This document shows positions 43,169 to 52,250 of a stretch of 64,000 nucleotides of DNA, piece after piece. The DNA is from a bacterium (GTDB lineage: Bacteria; CLD3; SB21): the NCBI GenBank assembly GCA_019695335.1, contig JAIBAF010000007.1, positions 1-64,000 of the forward strand, in the 5' to 3' direction. The stretch's first letter is position 1. Every line of letters starts with the position of its first letter. The position numbers and the translations under genes were made by a program. The notes beneath the pieces were generated by a model that saw nothing but the letters and a program-made list of their open reading frames with translations, had not been told where the DNA came from and did no database searches.

Positions 43169-43198
43169 GTGTCCTTAAAAGGATTTAGTATAATTCTG

Positions 43199-43228
43199 TC
43201 AAAGTTTCAAAAAATTCTGAAACTTTGA
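43199..43228. promoter_or_regulatory. Palindromic operator candidate upstream of the GbsR-like gene
   Basis: The arms TCAAAGTTTCA and TGAAACTTTGA are a perfect 11-bp inverted repeat with an 8-nt AT-rich spacer. It lies between the GbsR-like gene (leftward) and ribD (rightward). A TATACT box on the minus strand follows directly on its left side, so a bound regulator would cover the promoter. Sequence symmetry fits a dimeric winged-helix protein. No second copy was seen in the window. Confidence 0.6.
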
Positions 43229-43379
43229 TGTGGCGACAATTTATGCGAATCGCCAAGAATTGTCAAGGAAAGAAGATTTAACTCGAAAATACTGAACCGC
43301 TAAGTTTATGAAATCATAAATTGCTTGAATACCAAAACAATTCTGGCTAATTTTGTTTACAAATTTCAAAGGAAAAGTC

Positions 43380-44489
43380 TTGTATTCTCACGAACATTTC
43401 ATCCGGCAAACGCTGAAACTCGCTAAAAAAGCTGAAGGAAAGACGTTGACCAATCCCATGGTTGGGGCGGTTCTGGTATGTTTGCGCAATAATCAACGCC
43501 ATATAATTGGCCAGGGCTTCCACAAAGGATATGGAAAACCGCACGCCGAAATCGAGGCTATCGAAGACGCCAAACGTAACGGATATTCTGATTTGTCCAA
43601 TTGCACGTTGTATGTAAACCTGGAACCTTGTTGTCACTTTGGTAAGACGCCTCCATGTACTGACCGAATTTTATTGGAGAAAATTCCGCATGTTATTTTC
43701 GGAACGCTCGACCCGTTTAAGGAAGTAGCTGGAAAAGGCAAAAAAAAATTACTTGGAAACGGCGTGCAGGTTGAATTCGGGTTTCTTGAAGATGAATGCC
43801 GAGAATTGAATAAAGTGTTTTTCAAGCATGTAACCTACAGTTTACCGTGGATTACTTTGAAAATGGCCCAATCGTTAGATGGCAAAATTGCAACCTTGAA
43901 CGGCGATTCCCAATGGATCAGTTCGGATTCATCACGCAAATTGGTTCACCGGTGGCGTACTGTTTATGACGCAGTGCTGGTCGGCGCCGATACCGTGCTG
44001 AAGGACAATCCTTCACTGAACGTCCGTTTGGTCCGCGGCCGTCACCCCAAAAGAATCATACTTGACGGACGACTGCGTCTTCCGGAAAAAGCGGCCGTTG
44101 TCCGCGATGCTCTGCGCAATCAAACTATTATTTTAACGTCAGAATCTGCTTCGGCAAAGAAGATCAAACTTTTTCGTGATCGCGGCGTTAAAGTGTATAC
44201 GTTTAAAACTAATGGGTACCGGATCAATATCCGAAAGGCGCTGAAAAAAATTTTGTACGAAGAAAAAATCACATCTGTCTTGGTAGAAGGTGGCGCCATC
44301 GTACACGGCGAATTTCTGAAAGAAAAATTAGCGGACGAAATCGCTGTCTTTATTGCACCTAAATTGATCGGCAATGGACGAACTGCAATTAATGCAAATT
44401 TAGCTGGAACCATCAACCGGTCGATTCTATTGAAAAGTGTCACCTACTCAAAATCGGGTGATGATATATTATTGCGCGCACGGTTATAA
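43380..44489 (+). CDS. ribD: Riboflavin biosynthesis deaminase/reductase RibD
   Basis: The bifunctional enzyme of 369 aa deaminates and then reduces the pyrimidine intermediate in riboflavin synthesis. The N-terminal deaminase has HAEIEAIEDA and the zinc ligands in LEPCCHFGKTPPC. The C-terminal reductase has TLKMAQSLDGKIAT and the NADPH-binding VGADTVLKDNPSLNVR, with VLVEGG near the end. I start it at the TTG at 43380, with AAAGGA 6 nt upstream. The frame is open further upstream but without family similarity. No other rib genes or FMN riboswitch are nearby. It contains an A9 tract (43740-43748). Confidence 0.95.
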   Translation: MYSHEHFIRQTLKLAKKAEGKTLTNPMVGAVLVCLRNNQRHIIGQGFHKGYGKPHAEIEAIEDAKRNGYSDLSNCTLYVNLEPCCHFGKTPPCTDRILLEKIPHVIFGTLDPFKEVAGKGKKKLLGNGVQVEFGFLEDECRELNKVFFKHVTYSLPWITLKMAQSLDGKIATLNGDSQWISSDSSRKLVHRWRTVYDAVLVGADTVLKDNPSLNVRLVRGRHPKRIILDGRLRLPEKAAVVRDALRNQTIILTSESASAKKIKLFRDRGVKVYTFKTNGYRINIRKALKKILYEEKITSVLVEGGAIVHGEFLKEKLADEIAVFIAPKLIGNGRTAINANLAGTINRSILLKSVTYSKSGDDILLRARL

Positions 44490-44492
44490 CGT

Positions 44493-45146
44493 ATGGCATC
44501 GACAACATTCCATATAACCCTGGCTTTTTCGTACGGCTTCGCTATCGGTTTTGTAAACTCTATTCCCATCGGACCGATCAGCGTATCGATCATTGACACC
44601 AGTTTCCGCAAAGGTTTTTGGCAGGCATTCACGATTGGATTAGGTGCGCTGGTAATTGATATCCTGTATTGTACGATTGGGGTGTTTGGTATTACTGTAT
44701 TTCAATCGCAGATTGAAACCGTATTTTTACCCTTGGGCTTTCCGGTACTGACTTTCTTAGGCGGACGCCTGGTGTACATGGGCATCAAAGACCAGTCTCC
44801 GCAAACTTTTCATCCGCCAACTCACAAAGATATTACCAAAAATTTTTCGCTGGGATTTATTCTGTATTTGACGAATCCACTTGCCATCGGATTCTGGGTA
44901 TTCGCATTAGGAGTCATTTTTTCATATCAGCTCATTCGTCAGCAGATGCATGACCAGATTAGTTTTATCACAGGAATGGCCATCGGAACCACGCTCTGGT
45001 TTTTCCTGCTGGCTAAAATCGTGGCCTGGCGCCGCAAAACAATTTCGGAAGATACGATTCGAAAAATTTCAATAGGTACGGGCCTCATTTTAATCGCTTG
45101 CGGCTTGTATTTGGGTTATGAATATTTCAAAAAAATAGCATTATAA
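44493..45146 (+). CDS. LysE/RhtB family exporter-like membrane protein
   Basis: The 217-aa protein has six predicted membrane helices and the LysE-type N-terminal pattern GFVNSIPIGPISVSIID, followed by RKGFWQAFTIGLGALVIDIL. LysE/RhtB proteins export amino acids or related metabolites. The substrate here is unknown. It starts 3 nt after the ribD stop on the same strand and is 15 nt from the phosphatase gene, so these may form one operon. Confidence 0.88.
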   Translation: MASTTFHITLAFSYGFAIGFVNSIPIGPISVSIIDTSFRKGFWQAFTIGLGALVIDILYCTIGVFGITVFQSQIETVFLPLGFPVLTFLGGRLVYMGIKDQSPQTFHPPTHKDITKNFSLGFILYLTNPLAIGFWVFALGVIFSYQLIRQQMHDQISFITGMAIGTTLWFFLLAKIVAWRRKTISEDTIRKISIGTGLILIACGLYLGYEYFKKIAL

Positions 45147-45161
45147 ATTTCGACCAATCTT

Positions 45162-45809
45162 GTGATAAAAATCGAATTACTGATCTTTGATCTGGACGGG
45201 ACACTGGTTGACTCCCTCAAGGATATTGCGCAGTCGGTGAATTTCACGCTACAACAGCTTGAAATTCAGTCGCTTCCTGAAAAACAAATTCAATCTTACG
45301 TTGGTGATGGAATCTCACTGTTACTTTCCCGGTGTCTGCAGACCCAGTGCGAACCCAATGAGTCTTTGCTGAAGGAAGCTTTGGGCATATACGAAAAGCA
45401 TCATATGGATCATTGCCTGGATTATTCCAAATTGTATCCTGATGTTGAAGCCGTGTTGTCCCATTTTCAAAATAAAAATAAGATCATCATCAGCAATAAA
45501 CCTGAAAATTTCACAAAAAAAGTTGTTCAAGGACTCGGCATTGCTCATTATTTCGACATCATTTTAGGCGGTGATAGCCTTCAAGAAAAAAAGCCAAGCC
45601 CCTTCCCTGTTTTATTTGCATTGAATAAGCTCCGAAAAGCGCCTCGTAGCGCTGTTATGATTGGTGACGGTCATCAGGATATTGCGTGCGGCAAAGCCGC
45701 TGGAATCTGGACATGCGGCGTCACCTACGGCTTTCGTTCAAAAGATGCGGTTGCAGACGCTGATTTCATCGTTGATCAATTGAACAAAATTAAATCCATT
45801 TTTAACTGA
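45162..45809 (+). CDS. HAD-family phosphatase, phosphoglycolate phosphatase-like
   Basis: The 215-aa hydrolase has HAD motif I LIFDLDGTLVDS, motif II in IIISNKPENF, Lys in KKPSPFPV and motif IV MIGDGHQDI. The helical cap between residues 20 and 80 is of the Gph/PGPase type. The start codon is a GTG (45162) with no strong ribosome site. Phosphoglycolate is the likely substrate from family pattern, but HAD specificity is hard to read from sequence. Confidence 0.88.
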   Translation: MIKIELLIFDLDGTLVDSLKDIAQSVNFTLQQLEIQSLPEKQIQSYVGDGISLLLSRCLQTQCEPNESLLKEALGIYEKHHMDHCLDYSKLYPDVEAVLSHFQNKNKIIISNKPENFTKKVVQGLGIAHYFDIILGGDSLQEKKPSPFPVLFALNKLRKAPRSAVMIGDGHQDIACGKAAGIWTCGVTYGFRSKDAVADADFIVDQLNKIKSIFN

Positions 45810-45819
45810 TAGAATCTAC

Positions 45820-46713
45820 ATGAATTCCGTCAACACCAAAGATATTTTAAAAAGAGTGCGCCGGATCGAAATTAAAACGCGCGGCTTGGTCAATAACGTT
45901 TTCAGCGGCGAATACCATACTGTTTTCAAAGGCCGGGGCATGTCATTTTCCGAAGTGCGTGAATATCAATTCGGGGACGAAATCCGGTTTATCGACTGGA
46001 ATGTGTCAGCGCGTATGGAACGGCCATATGTAAAAATCTTCGAAGAAGAACGTGAACAAACGTTGATGATTCTCTTCGATGCCAGTGCATCGGGCAATTT
46101 TGGAACGTTCCGCCAGATGAAAAGAGAATTAATGGTTGAAATGGCGGCTCTCGTCGCCTTCAGCGCAATTAAAAATAACGATAAAGTCGGATTGCTGATA
46201 TTTACCGACCAGATTGAAAAATTCATTCCGCCAAAAAAAGGAAAATCCCATGTTTTACGATTGATCCGCGAAATCCTTGGATTTACACCCACTCATAAAG
46301 GCACGAATATCGGGGCCGCGCTGGAATATACCCGACACGTGCTGAACCGAAGGAGCATCGTATTTCTCATGAGCGATTTTGTTGACGATCAATTTGAAAA
46401 GCCGTTGCGTACCGTTGCCAAAAAACACGACTTGATCGGTATTCGTGTATTTGACCGACGGGAAAGAGAAATACCGAATGTCGGGCTCATGACATTGCAA
46501 GATGAAGAATCGGGTGAAAGGATTGACGTCGACACTACATCGACCGTTGTTAGAGAACACTTGAGAAAAAACGTACAAGAATGGACAAAAAAACAAGATA
46601 CCCTTTTTCGTAAAAGCCGGGTCGATTTGATAGACGTCTCAACAGGCTCAGATTTTGTGGAATCCCTGATCCGGTTTTTTGAAACACGCGAAAAAAGAAT
46701 GCGGCACGGCTAA
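45820..46713 (+). CDS. DUF58 domain protein
   Basis: The 297-aa protein has the DUF58/vWA-like pattern: RIEIKTRGLVNNVFSGEY, then the characteristic GRGMSFSEVREYQFGDEIRF and IDWNVSARM, and a vWA-like region with ILFDASASGNF and LMSDFVDD. DUF58 genes usually sit with a MoxR-type AAA ATPase and Bat/aerotolerance proteins and are thought to act as a chaperone-like complex. No MoxR gene is seen here, so its partner lies elsewhere. It has no signal peptide. It starts 10 nt after the phosphatase stop. Confidence 0.92.
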   Translation: MNSVNTKDILKRVRRIEIKTRGLVNNVFSGEYHTVFKGRGMSFSEVREYQFGDEIRFIDWNVSARMERPYVKIFEEEREQTLMILFDASASGNFGTFRQMKRELMVEMAALVAFSAIKNNDKVGLLIFTDQIEKFIPPKKGKSHVLRLIREILGFTPTHKGTNIGAALEYTRHVLNRRSIVFLMSDFVDDQFEKPLRTVAKKHDLIGIRVFDRREREIPNVGLMTLQDEESGERIDVDTTSTVVREHLRKNVQEWTKKQDTLFRKSRVDLIDVSTGSDFVESLIRFFETREKRMRHG

Positions 46714-46867
46714 CCCTCGGTTTCTAATTTTTTCAATATTTTATGCAAAATAATCGTTGACTTAATCGATTAATTGTTTTAAGTTTACAAAAATAAATTC
46801 CTAGACTTGAATTTAGAATCAGATTGTGTAAAGTTCAACCCCACCTATCTAACTTACGAGGTATGAC

Positions 46868-47683
46868 GTGGATTTAGTCTATAACAGGGCGAGAGACTTG
46901 CGTGATAAAGTTGAATCCGTGATGTTAAAGAAAATCGAATGGCAAATTCTCTTCTCCGTGGATGGTAAACGTTCCGTGTCACAAATCGCCAATAAAGTCC
47001 AGCGCGATGAAAATTTTGTTGGACAGATATTGCAATCGCTGGCTGGCAAACAGCTTGTCATCGGCGGCGGAGCTACAACTCCGGCTAAAGACAATGGGGT
47101 TGAAACCAAGAAAGCCGAAACCAAGAAAAAAGAGACTAAAAAAGAAGAACCCAAAGTCGAAAAAGTAAAAGAACCGGAACCGGTTAAAAAAGAAACCAAA
47201 CCGGTTGTTGAAAAGAAGGCGGAAGCATTCGATCTCCAGTCGGTAATGACGGAAGAACCTAAACCGACAGCTACACCGGTCGTGAAACAACCGGCGGCTT
47301 CGGCAGCAAAATCCGGCGGTAAAAAGATTCTGGTTGTTGACGACAGTATTGTCATTCAAAAAATGGTCGAAATTGCGCTTGAAAACGAACAGTTCCAACT
47401 GAATGCGGCAATGAAAGGCGAAGATGCCGTTCGTTTAGCCAAAGAAAATCAACCGAGCTTGATCCTGTTGGATATCATGCTGCCGGATATGAGCGGACTG
47501 GACGTTATGAAAGCTATTCGCGCGCTCGGCGCTCCGTTTGATGCCGTGCCGATCGTTATTCTCAGCGGTAAAGATTCACCGCAAGATAAAGATGCGGCTT
47601 TAAATAACGGCGCGAACGATTTCCTTACCAAGCCTTTTCACGATGAAGATCTTCTGGCTAAGGTGCATGAATACCTCGGATAA
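46868..47683 (+). CDS. Response regulator with N-terminal winged-helix-like domain
   Basis: The 271-aa protein has an N-terminal helical DNA- or protein-binding-like domain (about 1-65, LKKIEWQILFSVDGKRSVSQI), a long Lys/Glu/Pro-rich linker (about 72-150) and a C-terminal receiver domain (151-271). Receiver residues are Asp158/Asp159, the phosphorylation site Asp202 in LLDIMLPDMSG, Ser233 and Lys255 in TKPF. The start is a GTG at 46868 with GAGG 9 nt upstream; an ATG five bases upstream runs into a stop and is not used. It precedes the multi-HPt gene, its likely phosphate source. No histidine kinase is nearby. Confidence 0.88.
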   Translation: MDLVYNRARDLRDKVESVMLKKIEWQILFSVDGKRSVSQIANKVQRDENFVGQILQSLAGKQLVIGGGATTPAKDNGVETKKAETKKKETKKEEPKVEKVKEPEPVKKETKPVVEKKAEAFDLQSVMTEEPKPTATPVVKQPAASAAKSGGKKILVVDDSIVIQKMVEIALENEQFQLNAAMKGEDAVRLAKENQPSLILLDIMLPDMSGLDVMKAIRALGAPFDAVPIVILSGKDSPQDKDAALNNGANDFLTKPFHDEDLLAKVHEYLG

Positions 47684-47710
47684 AACGATCAACGCATAAT
47701 GAAATCGTAG

Positions 47711-47743
47711 AACCCTAAACGTTTCCGCTTAGGGTTTTTTTTT
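47711..47743 (+). terminator. Rho-independent terminator after the response regulator
   Basis: The 8-bp stem AACCCTAA / TTAGGGTT with a 10-nt loop is followed by a run of T. It lies 27 nt past the stop of the response regulator and 15 nt before the HPt gene, so the two are only partly co-transcribed. Confidence 0.85.
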
Positions 47744-47758
47744 CTATTTGAATATTAT

Positions 47759-50545
47759 ATGGCGGCTGTAAGCAAAACAAAAAAAATCGTCGACTTCTAT
47801 TTGCCGGAATTGCTCAATCATTTCCGGAGCATGAGCGAACATCGTTTTTCTCCGATCAATTTCAGTATCATCAAAAAAATTATCCTGTCGGTTATCAATG
47901 CATCTGACCGGATGGAGCGCATTGATCAACTGAAAAATTCCCCTTCCCTCACTCCTTTCTTTCAATTCCTCCAGCAAATCCTGGAAATGGCTGAAAAAGA
48001 AGAAGTCAAAATCAGCCAGCTCATTGCCAATATTGAAAGTGATTCAGAAAAATTATACAACCTATTTACTCAAATCCTTCCGGCGCATGTTGATCTTAAT
48101 GCCATGGAGACGGAGCTGCAAACGATTGGCATTACGATTGACCTGAATTATCTCAAAAAAACATACCTGTCAAAAACCGAAGAAAAAGTAACAGTTGCTC
48201 CCAAGCCGGTTATTACAAAAACTGAAACTCCAAAACCGGCTAAAAAGCCAATTCCAACTGAATTTGGTAAAGTCGATGATATGATTGGGTTCCTAAATGC
48301 GCGCGGGAAAAAAACTTCCGAGAAAAAGGAACCGGTTCCTTTTGATGAAGTCATTGACATGACGGCAGCAGCGGTCAAACAAGTTTTCGGGAAAAAAGTC
48401 GCACCGAAAATCGATAACGAAACGATGATTGCATTCCGGGAAGAAGTATCGTCGTATTCCAAAATGATTGAAGACAGTTTGAGCCGGTTACGCCGCCAAA
48501 ACGATCGCTCGGCGCTCAGAGACATTCAGCAGTCCTCTCGCGCGCTCATTACGGCATCAAAACTGCTTAAATTCAAAGTGTTGACGGACACTTGTCAATC
48601 CATGATGACCGTATATACCGAAGCCATAGGAAAAGAATTGGCCGCAACGTCCGAACTTATTGATCTAACGGGCGAGACTATGCACGCATTAAAAACATTT
48701 GCTGAAACACAACAACTGACTGAAGAAAATTTCCTGGCTTTATCACGACAATTCTCGCAATTTAAATTTGGCTCCGCTGTTCCTACACCGTCTAAAGAAA
48801 TAGAAAAAACTCAGAGCGAAGTACAATCGAAAACTGAAGAAAAGCCGAAGGTCATAGAAAAAACCAAGACTGAAGAAAAACCTGTCGTCGCAGTAGAATC
48901 AAAATCGGATGAAAAACAGACCGCTGGGGATTTGTCATGGATGGACTCGATGCAAAACGTCATCAGTCAGAATTTTCCGAAAACATCAGCAATGACAACG
49001 GAAATTCCTGAACCGGTCAAAGAAACTCCTAAAATTGAAACGAAAGAAGAAGAACACGAAACTACCGTTAAGCTTGATTTACCGCCAGAAACCCCAAAGA
49101 CCGTCCCTATTGTACGAAAAAAACCGGCTACACCCACCGAACAAAACGTATTGGAGCCGGAAAAGCTTTTGGATATGATGGCCTCGCATGATCCGGACGT
49201 TGATTTGACACAGATGAAGATGCCGAGTTTTATTGAAAAAATGAGCGTTGAACCGGAAGATATTGTTGCTACGGCGGCGCCCAAAACTAAAAAGAAAAAA
49301 TCAGTAACAAAAACCGAAAAAACTGTAATCAAAGAGGCCCCGAAAGTTTCTGAGACACAGGAAATTAAAAAAGCCGAAAAAACGGAAGTTAAATCCCCAA
49401 TTCAATCAGAACCAACAGAATCAGATGGTTTGCTTCGTGAAATGTTTACAGAAATGGATGCTGAAATTCTTGAAATTTTTGAACAAGAAGCCGGCAGTTA
49501 TTTCAAAATGTTCGATAAATCCATTGAAAAGCTACGTACCAATCTTAAAGACGACAATGCAATCAAAGACCTCGAACGCGCCAGTCACAGTTTGAAAAGT
49601 TCGTCTCGTATGCTTGGCTTCGAAAAAATATCCGGACTCGCAGCATGTATCGAATTAATTACGGAAAGATTTTTCGAGAATGAAATTGTTCTCGATGCGT
49701 CGATGCTGCAACTTTTATATGACATTGTGATCGCACTCAAGCAGTTATTCAATCGCGCGGCGGTTGACGCATTGTCCATTGCCGAAAGGCTTGTTGCGTT
49801 GGAACGAACTTTATCAACACCGGATATTTTCATGCGCAATTTACCCAGTCTCAAAGCGGGTGCATCTAAACCGGTAACAGAAAAAGCTGTTAAAACCCCT
49901 GAGACTCCGATTCCCGAAAAAAATGAGGTCAAAGAAGTCAAAGAAGAAGATCAAGAATCTGGAAAAGATTATTTTGCATCGACCGGTGTCGATGAAGAGA
50001 TCGTTCAAATCTTCAAAGAAGAGGCCGGCACTTACATTAAATCGATCAGTAATGCAGTCGTGTCTTTGAATAAAGATATCAATAACCTGACTGTAATGCG
50101 TGATATTGAAAAATCGGCGCATAGTTTACGCAGTTCGGCGAAAATGCTCGGATTCCTGAAAATCAGCAATCTTGCCCGACCGATTGAAGTATTGGCCGAA
50201 CGAATTAATAAAGGAAAAGCACAAATCGACCCCGGAATGATTGCTTTATTCGATGAATCGTCTACAGTACTAAAAACCCTCGTCGCTGGCACGGACGTAC
50301 CCGTTGACGACGTACTGGATCGATTATCAGCTGCAGAAAAGCAACCTGTGAGTACTGCCGATAAGCCCATTAAAAAAGAAAGCGAGGCAGTTGTGAAAAG
50401 TAAAAAGATCAAAAAAGAGCCTAAGACTTCACCCAAAGCTTTCACCGATATCCAATTAGATTCCGACCCGATACTCAAACGGCTTGTAACGGGAGAAAAT
50501 GAATTGCTAAGCGAAATGGCTGAGTCCAGTCATTCGTTAAAATAG
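47759..50545 (+). CDS. Multi-HPt scaffold protein without histidine kinase domain
   Basis: The 928-aa protein carries three HPt-type helical bundles separated by long Lys/Glu/Pro/Thr-rich linkers. HPt 2 (about 565-675) has His610 in SHSLKSSSRMLGF, and HPt 3 (about 745-850) has His788 in AHSLRSSAKMLGF. HPt 1 (about 210-325) has the same fold pattern but Arg261 in place of the histidine (SSRALITASKLLKF). This resembles the N-terminal part of CheA/ChpA-type kinases, yet no ATPase or CheW domain follows. The ATG has no clear ribosome site. The upstream receiver protein is the likely partner. The protein ends ESSHSLK, itself similar to the phosphosite motif. Confidence 0.85.
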   Translation: MAAVSKTKKIVDFYLPELLNHFRSMSEHRFSPINFSIIKKIILSVINASDRMERIDQLKNSPSLTPFFQFLQQILEMAEKEEVKISQLIANIESDSEKLYNLFTQILPAHVDLNAMETELQTIGITIDLNYLKKTYLSKTEEKVTVAPKPVITKTETPKPAKKPIPTEFGKVDDMIGFLNARGKKTSEKKEPVPFDEVIDMTAAAVKQVFGKKVAPKIDNETMIAFREEVSSYSKMIEDSLSRLRRQNDRSALRDIQQSSRALITASKLLKFKVLTDTCQSMMTVYTEAIGKELAATSELIDLTGETMHALKTFAETQQLTEENFLALSRQFSQFKFGSAVPTPSKEIEKTQSEVQSKTEEKPKVIEKTKTEEKPVVAVESKSDEKQTAGDLSWMDSMQNVISQNFPKTSAMTTEIPEPVKETPKIETKEEEHETTVKLDLPPETPKTVPIVRKKPATPTEQNVLEPEKLLDMMASHDPDVDLTQMKMPSFIEKMSVEPEDIVATAAPKTKKKKSVTKTEKTVIKEAPKVSETQEIKKAEKTEVKSPIQSEPTESDGLLREMFTEMDAEILEIFEQEAGSYFKMFDKSIEKLRTNLKDDNAIKDLERASHSLKSSSRMLGFEKISGLAACIELITERFFENEIVLDASMLQLLYDIVIALKQLFNRAAVDALSIAERLVALERTLSTPDIFMRNLPSLKAGASKPVTEKAVKTPETPIPEKNEVKEVKEEDQESGKDYFASTGVDEEIVQIFKEEAGTYIKSISNAVVSLNKDINNLTVMRDIEKSAHSLRSSAKMLGFLKISNLARPIEVLAERINKGKAQIDPGMIALFDESSTVLKTLVAGTDVPVDDVLDRLSAAEKQPVSTADKPIKKESEAVVKSKKIKKEPKTSPKAFTDIQLDSDPILKRLVTGENELLSEMAESSHSLK

Positions 50546-50577
50546 ATATATTCGATACACTAACCAAGGGGCCACGC

Positions 50578-52128
50578 ATGCGATCCAAAGGTGCGATCAT
50601 CATTTTATTTGTTCTTCAAACGGCGTTCGTTTCAGCCGCGACAACATCCGGCGTGCTTAAAGGCGATGAGACATGGGAGGGCGTCGTACAAGTCACCGGC
50701 GACGTCATCGTTCCCGAAGGCGTCACTCTAACAATCAAACCCAATGCCTTGATCAAGTTTGCCGCTAATAGCGACGATCAGGAAAGCGGTTACGATATTA
50801 CAAAATGCGAGCTGATCATTGAAGGCGTACTCCGGGCCGAAGGCAAAGACAAATACGAGATTCGTTTTACTTCCGGCAGCTTTACCCTACCCAACGAAAC
50901 TGCAAAAAACAACCTTCAGCCTCAAGCCAGCGATTGGTATGGGATCATCTTTAAACGCGGCAATCACGATCGCAGCATTGTTTCATACAGTGTAGTGGAA
51001 TTTGCGTATGATGGCATCACGTGTATTAACGCGTCGCCAAGAATTTTCCGGAACCGTATAGAAGGTAATTACTGGAATGGCATTTTGTGCGATATCATCT
51101 CCTCGCCCAAAATCAATAATAACGAAATCCTGAATAACGGTTATGCCGGCATTAATTGCAAAATCAATTCAACGCCGAGCATTACCAATAACGAAGTCAC
51201 GGGCAATCGCTACGGGATTTTGGTGCAAGACGTGTCGGAGCCGGTTATTGGCGATCTGCGCCTTGGAGAAAATGTTGGCCGGAATGCGATCTACAATAAT
51301 CTGGAGTTCAACCTCTATAATCATACTAAAAACGTCATTTACGCTCAACGAAACGACTGGGGCGACAATACCAATGCCGATCGCAGTATTCACGATGACG
51401 ACGAAAACGGCAAGTTTGGGCTCGTAGTTTACACCCCTGTTTACACTTCCGGTAAAGTTTCATTTGTTGAATTCCAAACTTTTGCGCCCATTGACAATAA
51501 AGCCGCCGAGGAAGAAAAAGCCAAACGCGAAAAAGAAATCGAAGCGCTCAAGAAAAAACTCGAAATTAAAAAAGAAGATAAAACCTCTCAAAGTAAAACC
51601 AGCGGATTGGAAGAAAAATCCAACGAAGAGCAAAAGAAAATCCTGGCCGAACAGCAGAAAGAAAAAGAGCGACTACAACTATTGGAAGAACAAGCTCGTC
51701 AACAGGAGCAAATACGGGTTGAGCAAGAAAAACAACTGGCCGTTCAGAAAAAATTAGAAGAAGATAAGAAAAAAGAAGACGCTAAGAAAACTGAAATAAA
51801 GAAAGAAGTTAAAACAGAAGCATTTATTCCTACAAAAATGGCCAATGAATTGGATAATAATCCCAAACCGGTTACAAAAGTCAATCCTGTGATGCCCGAT
51901 CTGGCCAAAAAAGCTAATTTGAGCGGAACAGTATCATTGCGTGTTCTTGTCGGAACGGGCGGTATTCCTGAAGAAATATATGTTTCAAAACGCATTGGTA
52001 ATAAAGATTTTGATCAAATGATCAACGATGCCGCTATCGGAGCCGTCAAACAATGGACTTTTGAAACAGGGTTGTCGGGCGGTCAAACTGTAAAATATTG
52101 GACGGTCGTTACGATTCTGATGAAATAA
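50578..52128 (+). CDS. Secreted beta-helix protein with coiled coil and TonB-type C-terminus
   Basis: The 516-aa protein has a signal peptide (1-20), a right-handed parallel beta-helix of about 10 turns (about 35-290; ISSPKINNNEILNNGYAGIN-type repeats), a charged coiled coil of Lys/Glu/Gln heptads (about 300-410) and a C-terminal TonB-like domain (about 425-516; VNPVMPDLAKKANLSGTVSL, then AIGAVKQWTFETGL). It has no N-terminal anchor apart from the signal. The combination suggests a periplasmic or surface-linked protein that reaches across the envelope. TonB tails normally belong to an inner-membrane anchor, so its mode of action is unclear. Confidence 0.85.
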   Translation: MRSKGAIIILFVLQTAFVSAATTSGVLKGDETWEGVVQVTGDVIVPEGVTLTIKPNALIKFAANSDDQESGYDITKCELIIEGVLRAEGKDKYEIRFTSGSFTLPNETAKNNLQPQASDWYGIIFKRGNHDRSIVSYSVVEFAYDGITCINASPRIFRNRIEGNYWNGILCDIISSPKINNNEILNNGYAGINCKINSTPSITNNEVTGNRYGILVQDVSEPVIGDLRLGENVGRNAIYNNLEFNLYNHTKNVIYAQRNDWGDNTNADRSIHDDDENGKFGLVVYTPVYTSGKVSFVEFQTFAPIDNKAAEEEKAKREKEIEALKKKLEIKKEDKTSQSKTSGLEEKSNEEQKKILAEQQKEKERLQLLEEQARQQEQIRVEQEKQLAVQKKLEEDKKKEDAKKTEIKKEVKTEAFIPTKMANELDNNPKPVTKVNPVMPDLAKKANLSGTVSLRVLVGTGGIPEEIYVSKRIGNKDFDQMINDAAIGAVKQWTFETGLSGGQTVKYWTVVTILMK

Positions 52129-52145
52129 AAAAAAATAAATCTCAC

Positions 52146-52178
52146 AAGGCTGTATTGATTTCAATACGGCCTTTTTTT
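52146..52178 (+). terminator. Rho-independent terminator after the beta-helix/TonB gene
   Basis: The stem AAGGCTGTATTG / CAATACGGCCTT (one U-G pair) with an ATTT loop is followed by seven T. It lies 18 nt past the stop of the beta-helix gene. Confidence 0.88.
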
Positions 52179-52250
52179 ATGCTCTTTAAGAACTTCTCAA
52201 AACTGCTGTTGCAGAACCTTTCCTTGTTCTATTAACACTCAAAGGTTTCC

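Noticed and set aside
43169-43379. FMN riboswitch upstream of ribD
   Set aside because: The 200-bp gap lacks the conserved FMN-element segments; only the GbsR-side palindrome and the ribD ribosome site are visible.
43740-43748. A9 tract in ribD
   Set aside because: Codes for three lysines in a basic loop; there is no sign that slippage would make a useful product.
46879-47355. Open frame antisense to the response regulator
   Set aside because: Produced by the repetitive Lys/Glu codons of the linker; the reverse product is a low-complexity Ser/Phe/Thr sequence.
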